DNA of 64,000 bases from CAIQJJ01 sp964606085 (lineage in GTDB: Bacteria; Chloroflexota; Anaerolineae; Anaerolineales; UBA4823): assembly GCA_964606085.1 (NCBI GenBank), contig CAZSFD010000001.1, forward strand, positions 206,157 through 270,156, read 5' to 3'. The notes below the pieces were generated by a model. It saw only the letters and a list, made by a program, of their open reading frames with translations. It had not been told where the DNA came from and did not search any database. Below are positions 1 through 9,433 of the stretch, piece by piece; within the stretch, counting starts at the first letter, position 1; the number at the start of each line of letters is the position of its first letter. A program made the position numbers and the translations under genes.

Positions 1-192
1 AACGGCATCCCCGAAGCACTGCCAGAGACAGAAGATGAATCTTTTCTGGGCGGGCCGGGCCGCTTTCAGGTGCTGGCCTCAGCCACCGATAAGGCCGGTA
101 ACAGCGAGGAGCAGCTCAAAGGCAAGCCGGCAGCCGTTTACTTCATCATTGACCCGCGCAAAGAACCCCAAAGAGGCTATCACTGGAGGTAA
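1..192 (+). CDS. C-terminal end of an unidentified protein (partial)
   Basis: Reading frame 1 is open from the window edge to TAA at 190-192 and encodes the last 63 residues of a protein whose start lies outside the window. The end contains FQVLASATDKAGNSEE, which looks like the last strand of an extracellular immunoglobulin-like domain, followed by a short charged tail. The stop overlaps the upstream ATG of the next gene (TAATG at 190-194), and only a few bases separate it from the preferred start at 198, so it is very probably the preceding gene of the same signalling operon. Function is not recognisable from this fragment. Confidence 0.7.
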   Translation, partial: NGIPEALPETEDESFLGGPGRFQVLASATDKAGNSEEQLKGKPAAVYFIIDPRKEPQRGYHWR

Positions 193-197
193 TGATC

Positions 198-2759
198 ATG
201 CCCGATCTGGTTGGACAAGCTCTGAATCGCTATCAGATGGTCAGTTTGCTGGGCGAAGGCGGCATGGGGGCGGTGTACAAAGCCCAGGATACCGCCCTCA
301 AGCGCGAAGTGGCCGTCAAGGTGCTGCACAGCCATTTCGCCCGCCAGCCCGATTTTCGCGAACGCTTTTTGCAAGAGGCGCGCACCGCCGCCCGCCTGGA
401 TCATGCCGGCATCGTCAAGGTGTTCGATTTCGGCGAGGCGCAAGGGCAGCTTTACATTGTGATGGAACTGATCGCCGGGGAGAACCTGCAAGATTTACTC
501 ACCCGTCAATGGGGGCAAGGACAGGGCTTAACGCCGCAGGAAGCCAGCCAACTGACCCGCCAGATTGCTTTGTCGCTCGACTATTTGCACAAACAGGGCA
601 TTTTGCACCGCGACATCAAACCGGCCAATATCATGCTCAAGCCCGAATCGCTCACCGGCCTGCCCTACCGCCCGGTGTTGACCGACCTGGGCCTGGCGCG
701 CCTGCTGGATGGCCCACGCCTGACCCAGGATGGCGGCTCGATGGGCACGCCGGCCTATATGTCGCCAGAGCAGGCCAGCGGCATGCCCACCGACGCCCGC
801 TCGGATGTCTATTCGCTGGGCATTCTGCTCTTTGAACTGGCTACCGGGCGGCTGCCGTTTCCCATTCACACCATCACCGAGGCCATCCGCTACCACACCC
901 GCGAAGTTCCCCCCTCGCCGCGCACCTTCCGCCCCGAGTTACCCCAAAACCTGGAACAGGTAATCTTGCGCGCCATTGCCAAAGAACCGGCCAGCCGCTT
1001 TGCCGATGCCGCCGCCCTGGCCCAGGCGTTGGAACAGGCCATCCTGACCTTTCCACCGCCGGGCATGCGCGCCGCGGCCAGCCCGTCCATGCCCGCCAGC
1101 GCCCCGGCCGGGCAGCAGCGCCCGCCAGCCGCCAAAGCGCCAGGCAGTGCTTCCATCCCGCCCGATACCAACGGCATCCAGGTCATCGCCAAAAATCACC
1201 CCAACCGGTTCATCCCGATCAAGCCCAAAATCAAAGACATGGTCGAGATGTCCATCGGACGCGACGAAAGCGCCGATATCTGCCTCGACAGCCCCGGCGT
1301 CTCACGCAAGCATGCCAAGCTGACCTACGATGGCAGCGAGTTTTATCTCACCGACCTGAACAGCACCAACCGCACTTTCCTGGGCGATACCGAGCTGTTG
1401 CCCGGCGTGGCCGAGCGCTGGAACCCCGAAAAGGTGGCCCGCATTGGCACGTTTGCCTTGCAACTGGTGTTGGCCGGGCAAAAAGCCGCCCCCATCCAGC
1501 CCCCTTCCCAGCCGCCGGGCGAACGCGCTGGCTTCCGGCGCACCAACGGCAGCCTGGTGCCGGTCAGCCCCGGCTTTACGCAGATGGAAAACCGCATTTG
1601 GGTTGACCTGGAAGAAGAAGACCTGACCGTGGAGGCCGGCGGACGGGTGCCGCTGACGGTCAACCTGCTCAACCAGGGCGGCTTCGTAGACCAGTTCCAC
1701 GTCTCGGTCAAGGGTATTCCGGCTGCCTGGTATTCGGTGCAGCCCCCGGTCGTCAACCTGATGCCCGGCGACCAGGCCACCGCGCAGATCACCTTTCACC
1801 CGCCGCGCAACCCCAGCAGCCAGGCCAAAGCCTACCCGCTGGAAATTCGCGTGACGCCCGAAAAGCCGCCCAAGAAAGTCAGCACCGCCACTGGCACGCT
1901 GACCGTCTTGCCCTTCTACCAATCGCGCAGCGAAATGCACCCGATGAAAATCAAAGGGCGCAAACCGGCGCGGGTGACCATTCAAAACCAGGGCAACATC
2001 GCCGATACCTACACCGCCTACCCCGCTGACCGGGCCGACGAACTGATCTTCGACCCGCCGCAAAAGCAGGTGCAGGTGGCCGAAGGCCAGCAGGCGGCGG
2101 TCGAATTTCGCGCCCGCCCGCGTGCCACGCGCATCTTCGGCATGAAGCAGACCCATTCCTTCACCATCCAGGTCAGTTCGGCGCAAGGCGGCAACCCCAC
2201 CCAACACATGGGCGAGTTCACCAGCACGGCCCTGATCCCGCCCTGGCTGCCGATCTTCTTGATGGGGTTTTGCGCCCTGCTGATGCTGGCTGCCTCGCAA
2301 CTGATCCCCCTGGTGATGCCCAAGACAACGCCCACCAGCACCGGCGTAATCGTCTTGACGGTGATCCCCGATACCCTGACGCCCTCCCCCCTGCCCGATA
2401 CCCCCACCGCCCCACCCAGCGACACTCCCACCCTGCTAGAACTGTGCGCCGGCGCACCCGAACCGCGGGTGGAGAAAAATGGCCTGGGGCGTGTCGGCGA
2501 AGACGACCCCCGCCCACTGCGCGTGCGCAAAACCGCCGAATACACCGGCGATAACGACGAAAACGTGATCGCCAAACTGCCGCCCGGGACGCAATTCCGC
2601 ATCCTGGATGGTCCCGAATGCGTGCAAACGCCAACGGGATCGAAGGTGCTGATGTGGAAAATCGAAGTCATCGGCGGCATGGTCTTCGACGATGGCACCA
2701 CCCAGGGCTGGGTGGTTGAAGCAGATAGCTCTGGCTATTTCATCGAACCGTTGAAATAA
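198..2759 (+). CDS. Membrane Ser/Thr protein kinase with FHA domain, Ig-like domains and SH3-like C-terminus
   Basis: An eukaryotic-type Ser/Thr kinase of 853 residues. The kinase domain spans about residues 11-275, with glycine loop GEGGMGAVYK, VAVKVL lysine near 41, HRDIKPAN near 137, DLG in place of DFG near 163 and GTPAYMSPEQ. A proline-rich linker leads to an FHA phosphothreonine-reading domain (about 350-425; SIGRD, SRKHA, LNSTNRT). Two beta-sandwich, CARDB-like regions (about 460-570 and 575-660) precede one membrane helix near 680-707. A short PT linker and a basic SH3-like domain close the protein. ATG at 192 sits only 2 bases after GGAGG (185-189); ATG at 198 has an 8-base spacer and is preferred. 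The Ig-like domains lie on the same side of the helix as the kinase, which is atypical of PrkC-type kinases. It is the first complete gene of the phospho-signalling operon. Confidence 0.93.
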   Translation: MPDLVGQALNRYQMVSLLGEGGMGAVYKAQDTALKREVAVKVLHSHFARQPDFRERFLQEARTAARLDHAGIVKVFDFGEAQGQLYIVMELIAGENLQDLLTRQWGQGQGLTPQEASQLTRQIALSLDYLHKQGILHRDIKPANIMLKPESLTGLPYRPVLTDLGLARLLDGPRLTQDGGSMGTPAYMSPEQASGMPTDARSDVYSLGILLFELATGRLPFPIHTITEAIRYHTREVPPSPRTFRPELPQNLEQVILRAIAKEPASRFADAAALAQALEQAILTFPPPGMRAAASPSMPASAPAGQQRPPAAKAPGSASIPPDTNGIQVIAKNHPNRFIPIKPKIKDMVEMSIGRDESADICLDSPGVSRKHAKLTYDGSEFYLTDLNSTNRTFLGDTELLPGVAERWNPEKVARIGTFALQLVLAGQKAAPIQPPSQPPGERAGFRRTNGSLVPVSPGFTQMENRIWVDLEEEDLTVEAGGRVPLTVNLLNQGGFVDQFHVSVKGIPAAWYSVQPPVVNLMPGDQATAQITFHPPRNPSSQAKAYPLEIRVTPEKPPKKVSTATGTLTVLPFYQSRSEMHPMKIKGRKPARVTIQNQGNIADTYTAYPADRADELIFDPPQKQVQVAEGQQAAVEFRARPRATRIFGMKQTHSFTIQVSSAQGGNPTQHMGEFTSTALIPPWLPIFLMGFCALLMLAASQLIPLVMPKTTPTSTGVIVLTVIPDTLTPSPLPDTPTAPPSDTPTLLELCAGAPEPRVEKNGLGRVGEDDPRPLRVRKTAEYTGDNDENVIAKLPPGTQFRILDGPECVQTPTGSKVLMWKIEVIGGMVFDDGTTQGWVVEADSSGYFIEPLK

Positions 2760-2765
2760 GCAATC

Positions 2766-4019
2766 ATGGATTACCCCATGCAGCCACAACAAATTGATCG
2801 CTACCAGGTACAGGCAGAAATCGCCCGCGGCGGCATGGCGATTATTTACCTGGCCTACGACCCGCAAAACCAGCGCCAGGTGGCAATCAAGGTGTTGCCG
2901 CGCGAATACTTGATGGATCGTCAATTTCGCGTGCGCTTCCAACGCGAGATCGAGATCATGGTAGCCATCCGGCATTCGGGCATCGTGCCGATTTATGGCT
3001 ACGGGCAATACCAGGGCCAGCTTTACCTGGTGATGCGCTACATGGCCGGCGGCTCGCTGGATGACCGCCTGCAAAAACAGGGCAGCATGTCGTTGGCCGA
3101 AACCGCCGCGCTGATCGAACAGATTGCCCCCATTCTCGATTTCGCCCATTCCCAGGGGATCATTCACCGCGATTTGAAACCGGGCAACATCTTGTTCGAT
3201 ACCCAGGGCAAAGCCTTTATCAACGATTTTGGCATCGCCCGGCTGACCGAGCAATCGAACTATGCCGCGCTGACCGGCAAAGCGCTGATCGGCTCACCGG
3301 CGTACATGAGCCCCGAACAGGGGCGCATTGGCCTGAATGTGGATGCCCGCAGCGACATTTACTCGGTGGGCGCGATGGTTTTTGAGATGCTGACGGGGCA
3401 GCTTCCGTATGACGCCGAAAGCGCAATGAAGCTGGTAATGAAGCATCTGACGGACCCCATCCCGAACATCCTGGCGTTGAACCCGGCCTTACCCCCGTCG
3501 TGCCAGGCGATCATCGAAAAAGTGCTGGCCAAAGAGCCTGAGCAGCGTTACGCCAGCGTTTCAGAACTGGCCGCAGCCCTGCGCCAGGCGGTTAATGCGG
3601 GCAGCCGGGCCGCCGCAGCCTACCCATCTACCCCGCCGCAAGGGCCGCGCCAGCCCCGGGACGCCGCGCCGCCGGTAAGCCGACCAGCCAGCCAGCCGGT
3701 TAGCCGACCAGCCCCGGGGTCAGCGAAGCCAGCCGGCATACGACTGCCCTCGTTTCTCAATTCATTTCGCCACGCCATCTTGCAGCAGTTTCGCATGCCG
3801 CGGCTGCTCGGTGGGCCAGCGCTGCCTTACATCACCCTGCCATCCTTCCTGCGCCCCATCACCAGCGCCCTGGGAATTTCGAGTACGATCAGCCTGCCCG
3901 GCAACAAGCTCTGGTTAGGGCTGGCCGTGCTGATCGCCGTGGCGGTGCTGCTCGTTCTGTGCGGCGGGGTGATGGCAAGCTGCTACATCCTTTTTCGTAT
4001 TTTTGCCACGCCTATCTAA
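2766..4019 (+). CDS. Membrane-anchored Ser/Thr protein kinase
   Basis: A second Hanks-type kinase of 417 residues, starting 6 bases after the previous stop. The kinase domain fills about residues 12-275: GGMAIIYLAYD loop, VAIKVLPRE lysine near 42, HRDLKPGNILF near 134, canonical NDFGIARL and GSPAYMSPEQGR. A Pro/Ser-rich linker with repeated VSRPA units follows, then a single C-terminal membrane helix near 388-410 and a very short tail. It therefore lacks an extracellular sensor domain. A second in-frame ATG four codons later (2778) is a possible alternative start; no clear Shine-Dalgarno separates them. Presumed role: cytoplasmic phosphorylation of the FHA proteins in the same operon. Confidence 0.93.
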   Translation: MDYPMQPQQIDRYQVQAEIARGGMAIIYLAYDPQNQRQVAIKVLPREYLMDRQFRVRFQREIEIMVAIRHSGIVPIYGYGQYQGQLYLVMRYMAGGSLDDRLQKQGSMSLAETAALIEQIAPILDFAHSQGIIHRDLKPGNILFDTQGKAFINDFGIARLTEQSNYAALTGKALIGSPAYMSPEQGRIGLNVDARSDIYSVGAMVFEMLTGQLPYDAESAMKLVMKHLTDPIPNILALNPALPPSCQAIIEKVLAKEPEQRYASVSELAAALRQAVNAGSRAAAAYPSTPPQGPRQPRDAAPPVSRPASQPVSRPAPGSAKPAGIRLPSFLNSFRHAILQQFRMPRLLGGPALPYITLPSFLRPITSALGISSTISLPGNKLWLGLAVLIAVAVLLVLCGGVMASCYILFRIFATPI

Positions 4020-4041
4020 TCACTTGCAAAGGGTTATCACC

Positions 4042-6303
4042 ATGAAAAACGCTTCACTCGTCCACCGCCTGATACTCGCGACATTTGCCATCCTGCTCCT
4101 GCTGCTGCCGCACCCCACCGCCGCCCAGAGCGAGGTGCGAGCGTACATCAGCAGTGTAGATTGCTCTGCCTTTCCCACGATCAGCCTGACCGTGCGGGCG
4201 GTGGATGCGCAAGGACGGGTGATCACCGATAACCTGGATACCGCCTCGTTTGCCCTGTTCGATAATGCCACCCAGGTGACCCAACCGGCCGTTATGGCTA
4301 CCGAGACGGGGGCAAAGCACGTCATCTTTTCCGTTGACCGGCGCGGCGAAAACACCAACCTGGAAAAATACCAGGCGGCGATCCGCAATATCATGAGCGA
4401 ATTTACCAGCCAGTATGTGATTGACGACACCGACATCGTCAGCATCGTCTCGCACATCTCTGGCAGCAAACCCGATGTGGTGCTGCAACCCACCAGCAAC
4501 AAAACCGACGTGCTGAATGCCATCAGCGCGCTGTCCTTCGCCCGCATCAGCGGGACAAAAAGCGACTTAAGCGGGCTGGAGGCCGTTTTTAACGATCTGG
4601 TGACACAAAAACCCGGGCGGCGAAACACGGTCATCTTCCATTTCAGCCGCTTTCTCGAAACCCCCTCCGCTCCCCTGCAACAGGTAGACCCGGCCAAGAA
4701 CCTGGGCGCCAAAATGGCCAGCGAAAATATCCGCGTCTACACCTTCCAGACCGAAACATCTGGCGACGCGCGCTTTTACCGCGCCTTTCAAGAACTGGCC
4801 GCCAGCAGCCAGGGCGCTTACCTGCTGATTGATAAACCCGGCTACGAAGGCGAACTGGCCCGCATCTTCCGCGAGGTCGAACAGGGCAGCAAGGTCTTCC
4901 GGCTGCAATTCACCAGCACCGCATACGTGGCCGACCACACCATCAGCCTGGCCGCCCCCGGCGCAGGCCCCGAACGGGCCATGGACTCACGCACTTGCAT
5001 CGGCATAGACATTCAAGACCCCCAGGTCGCTTTCGATTACCCGCCCAACAGCCCCGGCCTGAAAATCCAGTTGAAGCCCGACGACACCTCCATCACCGTC
5101 CGGGCGCATGTAGATTGGCCCGATAAAAAGCCACGCACAATAACCACGGCGGAGTTATTGGTGAACGGCACGGTCATCGAAACCAAAACCGATCTGCCGC
5201 CCACCGACCCCCTGTATTTCATTGTCAGCACAGACGATCTCCTGGCCTCCAAGTCGCTGGCGAACATTGCCCTCGAAGTGCGCGTGGCCGATGCCTGGGG
5301 GCGCAGCGCCTCCAACTGGGTCAGCTTCGACCTCAGCGCCGCGCCGACCCCGGTCGTCACACCCACGGCAGCGCCCCGGCCAACCACGGAAGGGCCGGTA
5401 ATCGTGGTTGCGCCTGGCGCGTGTGATGAAGGCTTATCGGTCAATTGCATCAAAGCGTGGGTGATCTCCAACTGGATTTTATTGCTGATCCTGGTGGTGG
5501 TCGGTGGGATGTTCCTGGTAATGTTCATCTTGCTCATTGCCACCCGCCACCAACTGGCCAAACTCTCTGCCCCGGCGCGCGAGGCCATTGGCAAACGCGC
5601 CGCCCAGGTGCGCGACCAGGTGCGCAAAACCCTGCTGGGCGGGGCCTCGCACCAGCAGCAAGCCGTGGCCTACCTGAATGTGCTGGTGGCGCGCAGCGAC
5701 CGCGTTGGCTCGAAAATCGAAATTTACAACAACCGCACCACCCTCGGGCGCGACCCCTCGCTGACCGATGTGCAGCTCTACAACCCCGAAGATAAAACCA
5801 GCGTCAGCGGCCTGCACTGCACCATTTTTTACGACCCCGGCCAGGGCAAATTCTTCATCACCGATGATAACTCAACCAATGGCAGCTTCCTGAACGGCAA
5901 GCGCCTGCCCTCCAACGAGCCGCACGAACTGAAAGAGAATGATGAGATTACGCTGGGCGATATTTACCGGCAAGGCGCCAAGCTGCGCTTCGAACTGGCC
6001 GCCGGGCAGCCGGCGCACTCCATCGAAGATGAAATGATCCCTATCGAAAATGACTTCAATGTAGATTTGGATGGCTCGGGGTCTTACGCCAACGAAGTGA
6101 CCCAGGCCGCCGTCGATTCGATGCCGCCACCGCCCCCTCCCCAACCCAAGAAAGAAATGTCTGATGAAACCATCCCCGGCTATCGCGACGAAGACATCCT
6201 TTCTTACCCTGAACAACCCGCTGCGCCCCCGCCAGGCCGCCCGGCCAACAAACCGCCGCAGAAAAAAGGCAAAGATAAAAGCTGGATAGATGACCTGAGC
6301 TAA
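4042..6303 (+). CDS. Exported VWA-like membrane protein with cytoplasmic FHA domain
   Basis: A 753-residue protein. Start at 4042 is preferred over an in-frame ATG at 4003, inside the previous gene, because it gives a clean signal peptide (MKNASLVHRLILATFA, cleavage near AAQS). Residues about 25-320 resemble a von Willebrand A fold (VIFSVDRRGEN, then DTDIVSIVSHISG), with an Ig-like segment after it. A strong membrane helix lies near 472-502. The cytoplasmic part carries an FHA domain near 560-650 (TTLGRDPS, SGLHC, DNSTNGSFLNG) and an acidic/proline tail. The topology is opposite to the first kinase: extracellular adhesion/ligand domain outside and phosphothreonine reader inside. It is probably a substrate or scaffold for the neighbouring kinases. 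The VWA assignment is by pattern only. Confidence 0.88.
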   Translation: MKNASLVHRLILATFAILLLLLPHPTAAQSEVRAYISSVDCSAFPTISLTVRAVDAQGRVITDNLDTASFALFDNATQVTQPAVMATETGAKHVIFSVDRRGENTNLEKYQAAIRNIMSEFTSQYVIDDTDIVSIVSHISGSKPDVVLQPTSNKTDVLNAISALSFARISGTKSDLSGLEAVFNDLVTQKPGRRNTVIFHFSRFLETPSAPLQQVDPAKNLGAKMASENIRVYTFQTETSGDARFYRAFQELAASSQGAYLLIDKPGYEGELARIFREVEQGSKVFRLQFTSTAYVADHTISLAAPGAGPERAMDSRTCIGIDIQDPQVAFDYPPNSPGLKIQLKPDDTSITVRAHVDWPDKKPRTITTAELLVNGTVIETKTDLPPTDPLYFIVSTDDLLASKSLANIALEVRVADAWGRSASNWVSFDLSAAPTPVVTPTAAPRPTTEGPVIVVAPGACDEGLSVNCIKAWVISNWILLLILVVVGGMFLVMFILLIATRHQLAKLSAPAREAIGKRAAQVRDQVRKTLLGGASHQQQAVAYLNVLVARSDRVGSKIEIYNNRTTLGRDPSLTDVQLYNPEDKTSVSGLHCTIFYDPGQGKFFITDDNSTNGSFLNGKRLPSNEPHELKENDEITLGDIYRQGAKLRFELAAGQPAHSIEDEMIPIENDFNVDLDGSGSYANEVTQAAVDSMPPPPPPQPKKEMSDETIPGYRDEDILSYPEQPAAPPPGRPANKPPQKKGKDKSWIDDLS

Positions 6304-6312
6304 CGCTTGCAT

Positions 6313-7236
6313 ATGGCAGAAACGTACATTGGCAATTTCGTGGTCGAAAAAACGCTCTCGAAGAGCGGTATGTCGTATATCTACCTGGCGCGCCTGGCCG
6401 AACAACCCAACTACAAAGTGGCCCTGAAGATTCACCTGGAAAGCGAAGGCCCGCGCAACACCTATCAAGATTTACTGCGCCACGAAGCCGAGCATCTGGC
6501 CCATTTCAGGCATCCCAACATCATGCGCGTTTTCCCCCTGCAACTGCCCACCGGCAAGGTGGTCTATTGCGCCCGCGCCACCGATTTACCCGAAAACCCG
6601 TGGTATTTCACCATGGAATATATCCCCGGCGGTGATCTCAGCAAATACATCAAGAACTTCACCAAAATGCCCATCCCCTGGATCATCGAATTTTTCTACC
6701 AACTGCTCATCACCGTCAAATACATTCATCAAATGGGATACGGACATTGCGACCTGAAGCCGGAGAACATCCTGCTGCGTGAGCCGCCCAGCCCCCTGCG
6801 CACGCCCCAACCCATCCTGACCGACTTCGGCACGGCGCAGCGCGTGGAAGACATCATTGCCCAGCCGACCCGCTCCCTGCGCTACTCGCCGCCCGAAATC
6901 ATCATGGCGTACACCCGCAAAGACATCGAAGCCAAAAATTTCCCCCTGTATGCCGCCAAAATAGACATCTGGTCGTTGGGCGCGCTGCTCTTCGAGCTGC
7001 TCACCGGGCAGCAATTGTTCAGCCAGCGCAAAGAAGCCGAAATCACCTCGTCCATTTTGCGCGGCGAACTGCGTAAAATTCAAACGCTGCGCCGCGAGGC
7101 GCACGAATCGCTCGATAAAGTGCTCAGCGTCATGCTGCAAACACAGCCAGAAGAGCGCCCCGAAATTGACGACATCATCGAGGCTATCGAAGAGCGCATC
7201 AGCAGCGTCAGGCCGCCGCGCATCCCGCTGGCCTGA
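6313..7236 (+). CDS. Soluble Ser/Thr protein kinase
   Basis: A compact 307-residue kinase without membrane segments. Visible motifs are a short glycine loop (SKSGMSYIYLAR), VALKIH lysine, catalytic loop HCDLKPENILL (HRD changed to HCD), TDFGTAQ, and a degenerate activation/APE segment SLRYSPPEII. The C-lobe is complete (DIWSLGALLFELLTGQ). It begins 9 bases after the FHA gene; a TTG at 6307 is also in frame, but ATG at 6313 is the conventional choice. HCD kinases lack the arginine that senses activation-loop phosphorylation and are often constitutively active, so this third kinase may be regulated differently from its two membrane neighbours. Confidence 0.9.
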   Translation: MAETYIGNFVVEKTLSKSGMSYIYLARLAEQPNYKVALKIHLESEGPRNTYQDLLRHEAEHLAHFRHPNIMRVFPLQLPTGKVVYCARATDLPENPWYFTMEYIPGGDLSKYIKNFTKMPIPWIIEFFYQLLITVKYIHQMGYGHCDLKPENILLREPPSPLRTPQPILTDFGTAQRVEDIIAQPTRSLRYSPPEIIMAYTRKDIEAKNFPLYAAKIDIWSLGALLFELLTGQQLFSQRKEAEITSSILRGELRKIQTLRREAHESLDKVLSVMLQTQPEERPEIDDIIEAIEERISSVRPPRIPLA

Positions 7237-7269
7237 AAAAATTATCCGCTTTGGATAGGGAGAAGCATC

Positions 7270-9411
7270 GTGGCGAAAATAATCATCGATTCACATTATG
7301 ACATCGGCGGACACCGCGAAGTATACGAAGACCGCGTGCGGGCGCGCCCCGTGACCACCGCCGCCGGGCTGAAATTGATGGTGGCAGCCGTGGCCGACGG
7401 CGTGGGCGGCGAAAACAAAGGCGAGCGCGCCTCGCAAACCACCATAGACGCCCTCTTCAACTACCTGGAAAAAAGCCGCGAAACCGCCCTGCCCGCCTTG
7501 TTGACCCAGGCCGTGCAATATGCCAACAAAGCCACCTTTCAACTGCAACGCGAAACCAGCGGCGCCAGCACAACCCTGGCCGTGGCCGTGGTAGATGAGG
7601 CCACGGCAAAGCTGTACATTGCCAACGTCGGCGACAGCCGCATCTACCTGTGCCGCAACCGCAAGCTGACCCAATTGACCATAGACCACTCGTGGGCAAC
7701 CGTCATGGCCTGGCAAGGCAAAATCAGCGCCGAAGCCGCCCGCGACCACCCACGCGCCAACGTCCTCATGCGCGCCATCGGGCCGCGCGAGCAGGTGGAG
7801 GTAGACCTGGGCTTCTACGTTGGCACCAGCGACTACGCAGAAGCCAACGAACGCGGCCAGGGCGGCCTGCCCTTGCTCGATGGCGACGCCATCCTGGTCT
7901 GTTCTGACGGCCTGATCAAAGACTCGCCCCAAACCGGCGAACCCCTGATCAGCAAAGAAGAGATCATTCGCACCGTTACCGAAAAAGAAGGCAAGAAGGC
8001 CGCTCAGGAGTTGGTTTCGTTTGCCCTGGGCCGCGGCCCCGATGACAACATTTCGGCCGCCCTGATCCAGATGCCCGACCGCTGGCGCACCTGGCGGGCG
8101 CGCCGCCCGATGCTGATCGCCGGAGGTGTCATCTTTGCGCTGGCAATTGTTCTGTGCGTGGCCGTCGCGGCTTTGCTCATTACCCAAAGAACGCTGCAAA
8201 CGCTCTCGCAAGAGCAACAAGCGGCTACGGCGCAGGCCGCAACCGTGGCCGCCTACACCGCTACACCTTCCGATACCCCCACGCCCTCCAACACACCCAC
8301 CGTCACCTTCACCCCATCGCCCACGCTCAAACCCTTCGTGGCCGGGCAGGCCGGCGTCATCGTCAGTCAAAATGGCGATGCCTTCTTCCTGAAATCACCC
8401 CTGCAGGCCAAAGAACAGGAGGACATGGTCTTGCTGATTTTCCACCGCGAAGGGTACAGCAGCAACCCGGGCTATCTCCACGCCCTGCCGGGAAGCCTGT
8501 TACAGATGAATACCATTGATGACCAGGCCTATCAGTTCTTCGTCTCGCAAGCGAGCCATGTGTTTGTCGAAAACGGCAGTTACGCCCTGGGCGAACTGCA
8601 GCTTGCCCGCTCCAATCTCACTTTGCGCGTCGAAGGCTCGTGCCTGGCATTAGATTACCCCGCAAACGAGCGCGCCATCGTCAGTTGCTATGCCGGCACC
8701 TGCACCTACGACGCCCTGGGCGGAGGTTCTGGCAGCATCGCCCCCGGCACACAACTGCTCTTCTCCGGGCCAGACCTCGACGCCGGCGAGGCGCAAGCCA
8801 TCCCCGAAGCCGAGGCGCGCCAGTGGGCCAGCCGCCTGCCGGTGGGCAGCCTGGCCTACGATTGCGCCAACCAATATATCCCCACGCCCACACCCACCCG
8901 CCCGGCCGCCAAACCTCCCACCCAAAAAGAACCCGATGAGCCGGGCCACAATCCCGATCCCACCAACACGCCCATCCCTGCCTCCAACACCGCCAAACCG
9001 CCAAACACCAACACACCCAGACCGGCAAACACCAACACGCCCGCCAAAGCCCCCACCAACACAACCGCCGCCACGAAAACCACCGCCCCCACCCAAACAC
9101 CCAAACCCGCCACGGCGACGACAACCCCCAAGGCAAGCACCCCCACCGCCACCGCCAAGAACACCGCCACACGAACCGCCGTCCCCAGCCCTACACAAAC
9201 CCCGCAACCCACGGCCACACCAACGTCACAACCATCCAACACCCCCGAAACACCCACCGAAGTTCCACCTACCGAAGTTCCACCCACCGATGTCCCCCCC
9301 ACCGACGTTCCCCCAACTGCTACCACTGAAGCGCCGCCTCCTATTGAAACGGATGACGTGCCAAAACCAAGCGATACACCTACCACAGACGAACCGCCGA
9401 AAGATGGATAG
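7270..9411 (+). CDS. Membrane PP2C-family Ser/Thr phosphatase with extracellular domain and Thr/Pro-rich tail
   Basis: A 713-residue PP2C (PPM) phosphatase that would reverse the kinases' action. The catalytic domain is about residues 5-265 with metal-binding motifs NEDR-like YEDR, VADGVGG, NVGDSRIY, CSDGL and DDNISA. A membrane helix follows near 281-305. Outside is a roughly 180-residue beta-rich region with a FecR-like feel (SIAPGTQLLFSG) and then about 170 residues of Thr/Pro/Ala low complexity with short tandem units TEVPP/TDVPP near the end. Start is GTG at 7270, with GGGAG upstream at about 7258-7262. It is the last gene of the operon and is followed by structured DNA and a terminator. 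The tail could be a cell-wall-spanning or O-glycosylated stalk (inference). Confidence 0.92.
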   Translation: MAKIIIDSHYDIGGHREVYEDRVRARPVTTAAGLKLMVAAVADGVGGENKGERASQTTIDALFNYLEKSRETALPALLTQAVQYANKATFQLQRETSGASTTLAVAVVDEATAKLYIANVGDSRIYLCRNRKLTQLTIDHSWATVMAWQGKISAEAARDHPRANVLMRAIGPREQVEVDLGFYVGTSDYAEANERGQGGLPLLDGDAILVCSDGLIKDSPQTGEPLISKEEIIRTVTEKEGKKAAQELVSFALGRGPDDNISAALIQMPDRWRTWRARRPMLIAGGVIFALAIVLCVAVAALLITQRTLQTLSQEQQAATAQAATVAAYTATPSDTPTPSNTPTVTFTPSPTLKPFVAGQAGVIVSQNGDAFFLKSPLQAKEQEDMVLLIFHREGYSSNPGYLHALPGSLLQMNTIDDQAYQFFVSQASHVFVENGSYALGELQLARSNLTLRVEGSCLALDYPANERAIVSCYAGTCTYDALGGGSGSIAPGTQLLFSGPDLDAGEAQAIPEAEARQWASRLPVGSLAYDCANQYIPTPTPTRPAAKPPTQKEPDEPGHNPDPTNTPIPASNTAKPPNTNTPRPANTNTPAKAPTNTTAATKTTAPTQTPKPATATTTPKASTPTATAKNTATRTAVPSPTQTPQPTATPTSQPSNTPETPTEVPPTEVPPTDVPPTDVPPTATTEAPPPIETDDVPKPSDTPTTDEPPKDG

Positions 9412-9433
9412 ACTTGTTCCTGAATAACGATGA

